Source of the DNA: Anaerolineae bacterium
GTDB lineage: Bacteria > Chloroflexota > Anaerolineae > B4-G1
Length of the DNA: 12,498 nt
Direction of reading: 5' to 3'
Assembly (NCBI GenBank): GCA_030620125.1
Contig: JAUXFI010000036.1
Coordinates: 1-12,498 of the forward strand
The notes under the pieces were generated by a model. The model was given only the letters and a program-made list of their open reading frames with translations, ran no database searches and was not told the DNA's origin. The position numbers and the translations under genes were made by a program. Each line of letters opens with the position of its first letter. Positions within the stretch are counted from its first letter, which is position 1. This document shows positions 1 to 6,421 of the stretch, piece after piece.

Positions 1-1479
1 ATCGCCCTCGCCCTGCTACTGCGCATCTCCAGTCCTACGTCCGAGGTCCGAGGTCCGAAGTCGGCTGTCCCACTCTCTCCCACCCCCCCACACCCCCACA
101 CCCCCCCTCTCCACCTGGCCTGCGCCCTCTCCCTGGCCCTGGCCCTCCTGGCCGCGACGTGCGGCTACTGGGCCATCGCCCGTGCCGACGACCTGCGCGC
201 CCGCGACGACAATCCCCGCCGCGTCCTCTACAAACAGCGCATCGTGAGGGGACGCATCCTGGACCGGGATGGCGTCGTGCTGGCCGACGTGGAGGTGGCC
301 GAAGACGGTACCGTCACACGCCGCTACCCCGTCCCAGAAGCCGCGCCCGCCGTCGGGTACGCCAGCTTGCGCTACGGCGCTGGGGGGATCGAGGCAGCCT
401 TCGACACCGAACTACGGGGAGAAGCCGGCCGCAGCACCTGGCAGGCCGCGTGGGAGAAACTGCTCCACCACCCACCCCAGGGCCACGACGTGCAACTGAC
501 ACTCGATGCGGCGCTGCAAGTCCAGGCACAGCAAGCGCTGGGGGATCACGCAGGGGCCATCGTGCTGCTCGACGTTGCCACTGGCGAGATACTGGCCCTG
601 GCCTCAAGCCCCACCTTTGACCCGGAGCGTCTGGACGAATCGTGGGAGGATCTGAGCGAGGACCCAACCGCGCCGCTGGTCAACCGCACCACCCAGGGCC
701 TCTACCAGCCGGGGGCCGCGCTCCAGACCATCGTCGTAGCCGAGGCGCTGGCCGGGGGACTGGCCAATCTCTCCACCCCCACATCCAACGCGACGACGAC
801 CCTCGCCGTGAACGGCGCACTACTGGGCTGTAGCACACTCCCCTTGGAGCCAACCACGCTGGCCGACGCCTACGCTGCCGCCTGTCCCGTTCCCCTCGCC
901 GCGCTGGGAGAACAACTGGGGGCCGCCGGTCTGGCAGCGGCAGTGGAGCGTTGGGCACTCACCACCCCACCCTCGCTGGAAATCCCGACCGAGGCAGCCG
1001 ACTGGCACGCGGACGTGCTCTCGACCACGACGAGGCTGCGCGCCGAGGCCATCGGCCAGGGAGAACTGACCGTATCCCCACTGCAGATGGCAATGGTGGC
1101 CGGGACACTGGCTAACGGAGGGACAATGCCCACCCCGCACCTGGTGTCTCGCGTACAGGATGCTGAAGGGGACTGGCAAGAGCATCCCAACGCCGGAGAA
1201 CCCCGCGCCGTCCTCTCACCGGCCAGCGCGCGCGAACTGCTCGCGGCCTGGCGACGCTACGACGGCGACCCTTCGACCTCGCTCAAGGCAAACGTCGCCG
1301 CACACTGGGGAGTTGCCCTCGCTGGCGAAGGACAACCACCGCACGCCTGGTTCGTCGGCGTCGCTCCCGCAACCGGCGGAACGCGCTACGCCGTCGCTGT
1401 CCTGATCGAACACACCACCACCCCGGAGATGGTAATCAACGTCGGCACATCACTGCTAGAAGCCGCTGCGACTCCGTAA
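1..1479 (+). CDS. FtsW-like C-terminal end fused to a catalytically degenerate class B penicillin-binding protein (5' end outside window)
   Basis: The frame is open from base 1 and ends in TAA at 1477-1479. No in-frame ATG or TTG, and no GTG before 244, occurs, so the start lies upstream. The first residues (IALALLLRIS) resemble the end of the last FtsW/RodA helix. A Pro-rich linker follows, then a membrane helix (about 112-170), then the PBP hallmark RGRILDRDG at 247-273. Counting residues from the GTG at 244, family-typical stretches are GYASLRYGAGGIE (38-50), a GAIVLLDVATGEILALASSPT block (104-124), NRTTQGLYQPG (147-157), AIGQGELTVSPLQMA (269-283) and PHAWFVGVAP (366-375). At the three catalytic motifs the residues are wrong: SxxK is AALQ (158-161), SxN is ACP (213-215) and KTGT is LAGE or similar (359-362). 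This is most likely a non-enzymatic PBP module that scaffolds or regulates a SEDS glycosyltransferase. The PBP assignment is strong. The FtsW part rests on few residues. Confidence 0.82.
   Translation: MALALLLRISSPTSEVRGPKSAVPLSPTPPHPHTPPLHLACALSLALALLAATCGYWAIARADDLRARDDNPRRVLYKQRIVRGRILDRDGVVLADVEVAEDGTVTRRYPVPEAAPAVGYASLRYGAGGIEAAFDTELRGEAGRSTWQAAWEKLLHHPPQGHDVQLTLDAALQVQAQQALGDHAGAIVLLDVATGEILALASSPTFDPERLDESWEDLSEDPTAPLVNRTTQGLYQPGAALQTIVVAEALAGGLANLSTPTSNATTTLAVNGALLGCSTLPLEPTTLADAYAAACPVPLAALGEQLGAAGLAAAVERWALTTPPSLEIPTEAADWHADVLSTTTRLRAEAIGQGELTVSPLQMAMVAGTLANGGTMPTPHLVSRVQDAEGDWQEHPNAGEPRAVLSPASARELLAAWRRYDGDPSTSLKANVAAHWGVALAGEGQPPHAWFVGVAPATGGTRYAVAVLIEHTTTPEMVINVGTSLLEAAATP
39..66 (+). 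repeat. Period-7 GTCCGAG array inside the coding linker
   Basis: Units are GTCCGAG (39-45), GTCCGAG (46-52), GTCCGAA (53-59) and the degenerate GTCGGCT (60-66). The array lies in the open frame that joins the FtsW-like end to the PBP module and encodes part of the TSEVRGPKSAVP linker. It resembles intergenic heptanucleotide repeats rather than a protein-driven repeat, because seven is not a multiple of three and the peptide is not periodic. Confidence 0.75.
72..110 (+). repeat. C-rich period-8 low-complexity tract
   Basis: The only A residues between 80 and 107 are at 82, 90, 92, 98 and 100, giving a CACCCCCA-like unit of eight bases. It encodes a Pro/His/Thr-rich linker just before the PBP membrane helix. 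It adjoins the heptad array, so the linker appears to be made wholly of expanded simple DNA. Confidence 0.6.
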
Positions 1480-1538
1480 TTCCCCATTCGTGGAATGTCC
1501 CCTCTGCCAACCAAAATCGAACACGTGTGGCTGTCATT

Positions 1539-1579
1539 CTGAGCGTAGTGAAGAATCCCCTGAGCGCAGTGGGGAATCC
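1539..1579 (+). repeat. Tandem 21-nt imperfect repeat (CTGAGCGYAGTG type)
   Basis: The 20-nt core CTGAGCGTAGTGAAGAATCC (1539-1558) recurs as CTGAGCGCAGTGGGGAATCC (1560-1579), with 17 of 20 positions identical. It lies in the non-coding spacer after the PBP gene. The preceding GTCATT makes the first copy match a short dispersed element that I recall from many environmental bacterial genomes. That recollection is not verified here. Confidence 0.65.
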
Positions 1580-1590
1580 TCTTCTACCTA

Positions 1591-1672
1591 GTTCGCGTAG
1601 CCTGACTTCCCCTCCAAGCTACACTCCTCCAACAAGCCAACGCCGTTGCCAAGTCATAATGACTACGCGAAC
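1591..1672. repeat. Spaced inverted repeat in intergenic region
   Basis: GTTCGCGTAG (1591-1600) is the perfect reverse complement of CTACGCGAAC (1663-1672). An inner AAGTCA-type match (1603-1608 with 1651-1656) lengthens it. The arms are 62 nt apart and enclose sequence without a convincing gene. It could be a large hairpin or the ends of a small non-coding element. No flanking target duplication was recognised. Confidence 0.5.
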
Positions 1673-1680
1673 GGGCGCAG

Positions 1681-1720
1681 GAAACAAAGACGCCACGGAA
1701 GAAAACGACCTTCCGCAGCG
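1681..1720 (-). terminator. Probable intrinsic terminator of the amidohydrolase-CYTH gene
   Basis: On the minus strand, 1720-1710 (CGCTGCGGAAG) can pair with 1701-1691 (CTTCCGTGGCG). This gives an 11-bp stem with two G-U pairs and an 8-nt loop. It is followed by the T-rich stretch TCTTTGTTTC (1690-1681). It lies about 50 nt beyond the stop codon at 1768 in the right orientation. The spacer 1480-1767 contains no supported gene. Confidence 0.6.
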
Positions 1721-1767
1721 TCTACCAGATTCGGATCCCGTATCCGGTGGCTTGAGAATAACGGGCG

Positions 1768-3765
1768 CTATTCCTCGGCTCTCAGGCGCTCTACCTCAAG
1801 CGTCAATTCCGCATACTCCCGCCTCACCAACTCCCGCTCCTGTACCTGGAGTAACTCTAGCAGTTCACCGATCAACTCTGCCTTCCGCTCCGCGTCCTGC
1901 GCTGACCAGGTGCGGCTCTTGATCTCTAAGAAGACTCCCGGCAATTCTGGCCTCGTCAACCGATCCAGATTGACCGCGAAATCCGTCCCGCCGTAGCGCA
2001 CGTGGTAACGCCGTCGTTCTTTGTGCACCTCAATCTCGGCCGCCGGCTGAAAGTACTCCCGGTAGAAACGCAGACTGCGCGTCGCCGGGGCATCGAAGCG
2101 AGAGCGCGAGAGCAACACCGAAAGAGCGTACTCCCGCTCCTTCGTCTCGCTGGTCAGCGTCAGCCGGTAGAACACATCCTCGACCTGGCCATCTTCGTCC
2201 AGCAACTCGTCCTCCCGGTAGCGGATGCGGCTATGGTAGGGATCGTCGAACAGGAAATAGGTATCGTACTGGCGGCGCTGCGAGGGCTTGAGGACCAAGA
2301 CATCTGGCCTATCCAGCAGACTCTCAACCAGTGTCGTGTCGTCCAAAAGCACCTTCACCTGAACCTCGAACGTCTTTTTCTGGGCCAACTGACCGATGAC
2401 CAGCAACTTGCTGAGCACACTTTCCTCACGCTGAATGATGAACGTGTCAATCTTGCGCGCCATGTTGGCTGCCTCGGCTTCCAATGCCTCCTCATCCAGC
2501 GTGAGCAATCTCCGTTCGCGCATCAACCACCGCCCCTGACACATCACGTCTCTCACGTCACTCCCCTTGGCGACGTAGACCAACTGAGCGTACAATGCCT
2601 CCCGATTGCGCGAGAACCTGGGCGTGTTATGGACGCTGCACAGCTCCACCACGGCGATGTCGGCTCGTTTGCCCCGCTCCAGTGAACCGATAGCCCCGTC
2701 TACGTGCAACGCCCGCGCCCCACCAATGGTTGCCATCTCCAGCGCCTGCCGCGCCGGCAGGGCCGTGGGATCAGAGGTCGCGCCCTTGGCCAACAGCGCC
2801 GCCAGCCGCATCTCCTCCCACATATCCAAATCGTTGTTGCTGGCTGGGCCATCGGTGCCAATGCCCACGTTGAGCCCCATCTCCAGCATGTGCACCACCG
2901 GCGCGATGCCGCTGGCCAACTTGAGATTGCTGGTGGGGTTGTGCGCCCCGCCCACCCCGTGGTGCAACAGCGTTTGCTTCTCCCCCTCGTCCAGGTGGAC
3001 GCAGTGGGCGGCGGTGACCTTGGCCTCGAAAACACCCTGCTTCTTCACCCAGGGCACCATCGGCATCCCATACTCAGCTCGGTGCTGCTCCACCTCCTGC
3101 GCGGTCTCGGCGATGTGGATGTGGAGCGGCACGTCGAACTCGAGCGACAATTGGGCACAGGCGCGCAGCAGTTCAGCAGTCGTCGTGTAAGGGGCATGGG
3201 GTCCGACCGCTGGCGTGATCAGCGGGTGCCCTTTCCAACGCAGGATAAAGTCACGGGTGTGCTCCAGGCTCTCGTCGTAACTCTGCGCATCGGGCGCGGG
3301 AAACTTTAGCACCGTTTCGGCACAGATGGCCCGCATCCCCGCCTGTGCCGTGGCGTCGGCCACGGCCTCCTCGTAATAGTACATGTCGGCAAAACAGGTC
3401 GTGCCACAACGAATCATCTCCGCGCAAGCCAGTTGGGTGCCCAACCAGCAAAAGTCAGGGCGGACAAATTCCTGCTCCACAGGCATCACGTAACCCATCA
3501 ACCAGACGTCCAACCGCAGGTCGTCAGCCAGCCCCCTGAGCAAGGTCATCGGGGCGTGAGTATGGGCGTTGACCAAACCAGGAATGACAGCACACCCACT
3601 GCAATCCACGACCTCATCCGCTGTATACGCGGCTGCAATCTGCTCAGCCGGTCCCACGGCTTCGACGACACCATCACGAACAGCGACCGCTCCAGGAATG
3701 AAAAGGTCAAAATCGCCATTCATCGTAGCGACGCTGCCCCCGGTCAAGGTCACGTCAACTTTCAT
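1768..3765 (-). CDS. MTA/SAH deaminase-type amidohydrolase fused to a C-terminal CYTH domain
   Basis: The 665-residue protein has two modules. Residues 1 to about 435 are a complete amidohydrolase of the MtaD class, which deaminates 5'-methylthioadenosine and S-adenosylhomocysteine. Metal and substrate residues are present: HTH (68-70), GPHAPYT (188-194), HIHIAE (215-220), H254 and D305 in GIGTDGPASNND. The usual length of this class is about 430-445. Residues about 440-470 form a linker. From about 466 to 640 the protein looks like CYTH (CyaB/thiamine-triphosphatase) proteins: EVQVK (467-471, the ExExK element with Gln for the second Glu), QYDTYF (499-504), RIRYRED (513-519), TKERE (541-545), HKERRRY (581-587) and a D-L-PGVFLEI block (601-615). 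A charged helical tail ends it. AGGAGGT precedes the ATG by 8 nt. The first module is confident. For the second the fold is likely and the substrate unknown. Confidence 0.85.
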   Translation of the reverse strand: MKVDVTLTGGSVATMNGDFDLFIPGAVAVRDGVVEAVGPAEQIAAAYTADEVVDCSGCAVIPGLVNAHTHAPMTLLRGLADDLRLDVWLMGYVMPVEQEFVRPDFCWLGTQLACAEMIRCGTTCFADMYYYEEAVADATAQAGMRAICAETVLKFPAPDAQSYDESLEHTRDFILRWKGHPLITPAVGPHAPYTTTAELLRACAQLSLEFDVPLHIHIAETAQEVEQHRAEYGMPMVPWVKKQGVFEAKVTAAHCVHLDEGEKQTLLHHGVGGAHNPTSNLKLASGIAPVVHMLEMGLNVGIGTDGPASNNDLDMWEEMRLAALLAKGATSDPTALPARQALEMATIGGARALHVDGAIGSLERGKRADIAVVELCSVHNTPRFSRNREALYAQLVYVAKGSDVRDVMCQGRWLMRERRLLTLDEEALEAEAANMARKIDTFIIQREESVLSKLLVIGQLAQKKTFEVQVKVLLDDTTLVESLLDRPDVLVLKPSQRRQYDTYFLFDDPYHSRIRYREDELLDEDGQVEDVFYRLTLTSETKEREYALSVLLSRSRFDAPATRSLRFYREYFQPAAEIEVHKERRRYHVRYGGTDFAVNLDRLTRPELPGVFLEIKSRTWSAQDAERKAELIGELLELLQVQERELVRREYAELTLEVERLRAEE

Positions 3766-3773
3766 AACAATGT

Positions 3774-3780
3774 ACCTCCT
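3774..3780 (-). promoter_or_regulatory. Strong Shine-Dalgarno of the amidohydrolase-CYTH gene
   Basis: The minus strand reads AGGAGGT followed by 8 nt and ATG (3765-3763). This fixes the start codon. Confidence 0.85.
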
Positions 3781-3792
3781 CTGCGTCAGCGT

Positions 3793-3821
3793 ATTATAGC
3801 CTCAGTTGCATCTCTGTGCAA
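3793..3821 (-). promoter_or_regulatory. Sigma70-type promoter of the amidohydrolase-CYTH gene
   Basis: On the minus strand there is TTGCAC (3821-3816), a 17-nt spacer and a perfect TATAAT (3798-3793). Transcription would start near 3786, giving a leader of about 20 nt with the Shine-Dalgarno. The -35 region carries a small inverted repeat, TTGCA (3806-3810) and TGCAA (3817-3821), separated by 6 nt, which could be an operator half-site pair. That role is speculative. Confidence 0.75.
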
Positions 3822-3861
3822 TCTCCCTGCCGCAGACCCGCAACACACGGACCACGGCGGC

Positions 3862-3889
3862 TTTTGCCCTTTCAGATTTGTGATATAAT
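3862..3889 (+). promoter_or_regulatory. Extended -10 promoter of the pyrimidine-nucleoside phosphorylase gene
   Basis: TGATATAAT at 3881-3889 is an extended -10 element (TGn plus perfect TATAAT at 3884-3889). A weak -35 (TTTTGC at 3862-3867) lies 16 nt upstream. The start would be near 3896, leaving a leader of about 30 nt. It is divergent from the amidohydrolase promoter, and the two -10 boxes are about 85 nt apart. Confidence 0.75.
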
Positions 3890-3913
3890 GAGACATCCAA
3901 CAACACAAAAAAA

Positions 3914-3921
3914 AGAGGTGA
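3914..3921 (+). promoter_or_regulatory. Shine-Dalgarno that selects the GTG start of the phosphorylase
   Basis: AGAGGTGA lies just upstream of GTG at 3925, with 6 nt between GAGG and the start. The next in-frame ATG (3934) would be 15 nt away. The GTG also gives an N-terminus (MHTMDVIAKKRDG) that matches the family start. Confidence 0.75.
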
Positions 3922-3924
3922 CCT

Positions 3925-5232
3925 GTGCATACAATGGATGTGATCGCCAAGAAGCGCGACGGCGCTGAACTATCGCAAGAGGAGATCGAGTTCTTCATCC
4001 AGGGATACACACGGGGAGAGATCCCCGACTATCAAGCCGCTGCCTGGCTGATGGCCGTGTATCTGCGCGGCATGACCGACCGCGAAACCCACGACATGAC
4101 GCTGGCGATGGCCCATTCAGGCGACGTACTCGACCTGAAAGACGTCGCCCCCTTCGTGGTGGACAAACATTCCACGGGCGGCGTGGGCGACAAGGTCAGT
4201 CTGGTCGTCGCGCCGTTGGTCGCGGCCTGCGGGCTGCCGGTCGCCAAGATGACCGGGCGCGGGCTGGGTTTCAGCGGCGGGACGGTGGACAAACTCGAGT
4301 CGATCCCCGGCTACCGCACCGACCTGAGCGAAGCCGAGCTCAAGGCCCAACTCGGAGAGATCGGCATCGTGCTGACCGGGCAGACCGCCGATCTGGCCCC
4401 GGCCGACCTCAAGCTGTACACCCTGCGTGACGTGACGACTACCGTCGCGTCCATTCCCCTCATCGTCAGTTCGATCATGAGCAAAAAGATCGCCGCCGGC
4501 GCCGACGCCATCGTATTGGACGTCAAGATGGGCAACGGCGCGTTCATGAAGACGCTGGAAGACGCAGAAGCACTGGCCAAGACATTGGTGCTTATGGGAG
4601 ACCAGGTCGGACTCCGCGCGGTGGCGCTCATCTCCGACATGAACCAGCCGCTGGGCTGGGCAGTAGGGAACGCACTGGAGCTACAGGAGGCAATCAGCAC
4701 ACTGCACGAAGGCGGCCCCGCTGACTTTCGCGAGCACTGCCTGGTCGTGGCGGCCGAGATGCTGATGTTGAGCGGCAAGGCCACCGATACCAACGCAGCG
4801 CTCACGCTGGCTCTGGAGACACTGGCTTCCGGGGCAGCCTGGCACAAGTTCAGGGACCTGGTAGAGGCCCAGGGCGGAGACGTGGGCTATATAGAAGATC
4901 CGGAACGGCTGCCCGAGTCCAGGCTGATCGAGCCTATACCCGCGCCGCGCAGCGGCTACCTGGCCGGCGTCAACGCCGCCGAGATTGGGACAGCCGTAGT
5001 GGAGCTAGGCGGCGGGCGGGAGGAGGTCGGCGACCTGATTGACCACAGCGTCGGCATCATCGTGCACTACAAGGTGGGCGATCTGGTACAGAAGAACACA
5101 CCGCTCTTCACCGTCCACGCCAACGACGAGGCCAAACTGGCGGCGGCTCGCGAGCGAGTGCTGGCCGCGCACACCTTCAGCGACAGGCACGTCCACCGCC
5201 TGCCGCTGTTCTACCGGCGGATCGCGGAATAG
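3925..5232 (+). CDS. pdp: Pyrimidine-nucleoside phosphorylase
   Basis: The 435-residue protein is full length for the thymidine/pyrimidine-nucleoside phosphorylase family. This family splits uridine, thymidine or deoxyuridine with phosphate into the base and (deoxy)ribose-1-phosphate in cytosolic salvage. It shows the phosphate loop KHSTGGVGDKVSL (81-93) and the family signature TGRGLGFSGGTVDKLE (110-125). Substrate-binding Arg168, Ser183 and Lys187 are in LYTLRDVT and IVSSIMSKK. The C-terminal domain has the usual GYLAGVNAAEIG and H-x-VGD-V segments up to residue 435. It starts at GTG, as explained for its ribosome site. It is monocistronic in this window and diverges from the deaminase fusion, so two nucleoside-salvage activities share one control region. 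Whether it prefers thymidine alone or both pyrimidines cannot be read from sequence. The broad-specificity name is used because the sequence resembles the Bacillus type. Confidence 0.95.
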   Translation: MHTMDVIAKKRDGAELSQEEIEFFIQGYTRGEIPDYQAAAWLMAVYLRGMTDRETHDMTLAMAHSGDVLDLKDVAPFVVDKHSTGGVGDKVSLVVAPLVAACGLPVAKMTGRGLGFSGGTVDKLESIPGYRTDLSEAELKAQLGEIGIVLTGQTADLAPADLKLYTLRDVTTTVASIPLIVSSIMSKKIAAGADAIVLDVKMGNGAFMKTLEDAEALAKTLVLMGDQVGLRAVALISDMNQPLGWAVGNALELQEAISTLHEGGPADFREHCLVVAAEMLMLSGKATDTNAALTLALETLASGAAWHKFRDLVEAQGGDVGYIEDPERLPESRLIEPIPAPRSGYLAGVNAAEIGTAVVELGGGREEVGDLIDHSVGIIVHYKVGDLVQKNTPLFTVHANDEAKLAAARERVLAAHTFSDRHVHRLPLFYRRIAE

Positions 5233-5243
5233 CCAATGACCGC

Positions 5244-5283
5244 TAGCCGTTGGCCATCATCCATCAGTCGCTGCTAACGGATG
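5244..5283. repeat. Degenerate AGCCGTT/GTTAGC inverted element between convergent genes
   Basis: AGCCGTT (5245-5251) faces the reverse-orientation CTGCTAACGG (5271-5280). CCGTT (5247-5251) can pair with AACGG (5276-5280). This is the layout of the alaS-side array, in decayed form. It covers the 31-bp gap between the convergent pdp and lipoprotein genes and runs into the lipoprotein's last codons. It might end transcription from both sides, but no U-tract is seen. Confidence 0.45.
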
Positions 5284-6421
5284 GCTGATCCCCAGCGCCC
5301 ACGCGATACCAATACAGCGGCGCGTCGCCCCAACTGCGGTTTGCCTCAAACGTGATGCGACCGGGCAACCCCTCGCGCTCCGTAGCAGGGAGCGCCGCTG
5401 CCACTCCCGCCTTCGTGGGCGTCCCGTGCGCGGCGATGTCCTGCTCCAGCGCCTCCAGCAATACCCAGGTAGCCTCGTAAGCTGGAAGAGCCAGCGGGCC
5501 AGGCGGCAGGCCGCTGGAGATGTCACCGTAAGCAGCGACAAAATCCGCACTGCCTGGAACATCCATTGGGTAGGGATACGGCGTGACGAAGATCGCTCCC
5601 TCGGCGGCTTCACTCGCCACGTCCGCGAAATCGGCCGTAGCCAACTCTGGCCCGCCCAGGAAAGCCCCCTCCCACCCGGCCGCGCGCAACGCTGAGACGA
5701 CCTCGCCCGCTGTCACCGGGCTGGCATCGCAAAAGACCACCCCCGCACCAGACGCCGTCGCGTCCCTCAGCCAATCCGCGTCCCCCGGCGACACGACCGA
5801 CGAGACCCGCAAGCCATACTGCTGCGCGTCCCGCTGCAACGCCGCCCCAAGCGGACCACCCTCGGTCACGAGCGCCGCCTGACGCTGCCCCAATTCCTCA
5901 ATATCATGGAGCAGTGCGTTCGCCAGCGCCTCAGCAGGGAGGCCCAGGCGATAGACCTCCGCCTCCTCCCAGGTGAGCGCAGGGTCGAGCACCGCCGGCG
6001 CGACGAGCGGAATACCCGCCTCGGCGTAAGCGCTCAAGGCCGCGCGAGTCGTCTCTTCGCGGAAGTGGCCGATGGCAGCGACCACAGCGGGGTCAACGGC
6101 CAGTTTGCGAGCTTGCTCGACCGCCATCTCCACGTCGGCCCCGTCGTCGTAGGCGACCAGTTCGACGCTGTAGCCCCCCACCCCGCCGGCCGCGTTCGCC
6201 TCCTGCAACGCCAGCCTGACGGCATAGATTACGTCATAACCGACGTAGCGGTAGCGCCCCTCGAACGGAGCAACCAGCCCGATCTTGACCATCGTCCGCA
6301 CCGTGCCGGGGAAATGGCAGGCGGTCAGCAAGAATACGCAACACGCAACACGCAGCACGCGGTATGCGCAACGTATTGCATACTGTGTGCTGCGAGTTGT
6401 GTGACTACGGACTTTCGCCAC
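5264..6421 (-). CDS. Substrate-binding lipoprotein of the branched-chain amino-acid (LivJ-like, type I fold) ABC family
   Basis: The 385-residue protein has a lipobox LLTAC with the lipidated cysteine at 35. From residue 45 it has the family pattern: KIGLVAPFEGRY, GYDVIYAVRLALQEANAAGG, VELVAYDDGAD, a KLAVDPAVVAAIGHF segment and GIPLVAPAV. It should capture a solute outside the membrane for an ABC importer. The ligand cannot be told, and no permease or ATPase gene is in the window. It starts at GTG 6421, overlapping the end of mltG by 17 nt, with only a weak GGGG upstream, so translational coupling is likely. The first 30 residues (SHTTRSTQYAIRCAYRVLRV) are encoded by a heptad-repeat palindrome and look unlike a normal signal peptide. 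A later GTG (V22) would leave a minimal leader. The last codons (SVSSD, then TGA) lie in a GTTAGCAGC element. Confidence 0.85.
   Translation of the reverse strand: MAKVRSHTTRSTQYAIRCAYRVLRVACCVFLLTACHFPGTVRTMVKIGLVAPFEGRYRYVGYDVIYAVRLALQEANAAGGVGGYSVELVAYDDGADVEMAVEQARKLAVDPAVVAAIGHFREETTRAALSAYAEAGIPLVAPAVLDPALTWEEAEVYRLGLPAEALANALLHDIEELGQRQAALVTEGGPLGAALQRDAQQYGLRVSSVVSPGDADWLRDATASGAGVVFCDASPVTAGEVVSALRAAGWEGAFLGGPELATADFADVASEAAEGAIFVTPYPYPMDVPGSADFVAAYGDISSGLPPGPLALPAYEATWVLLEALEQDIAAHGTPTKAGVAAALPATEREGLPGRITFEANRSWGDAPLYWYRVGAGDQPSVSSD
6336..6403. repeat. Period-7 ACGCAAC array forming a 26-bp-arm palindrome over the lipoprotein leader
   Basis: Units ACGCAAC (6336-6342), ACGCAAC (6343-6349), ACGCAGC (6350-6356) and ACGCGGT (6357-6363) run forward. 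The sequence 6342-6367 matches the reverse complement of 6378-6403 at 22 of 26 positions, around a 10-nt loop (6368-6377). The inner arms GTATGC and GCATAC are perfect. The element covers almost all the codons before the lipobox of the downstream lipoprotein and nearly touches the mltG stop. Confidence 0.8.

Noticed and set aside
1485..1497. Terminator hairpin just after the PBP gene (CATTC-GTG-GAATG)
   Set aside because: It has only a 5-bp stem with a 3-nt loop and no following T-run, so it is too weak to call.
1527..1996. Plus-strand small open frames of 131 and 116 codons
   Set aside because: They run through the repeat, inverted repeat and terminator and into the 3' end of the amidohydrolase-CYTH gene. 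No ribosome site or protein pattern was seen.
5264..6421. Complete ABC amino-acid transport operon
   Set aside because: Only the binding lipoprotein is present. The neighbours are mltG and the convergent pdp, with no permease or ATPase in the window.
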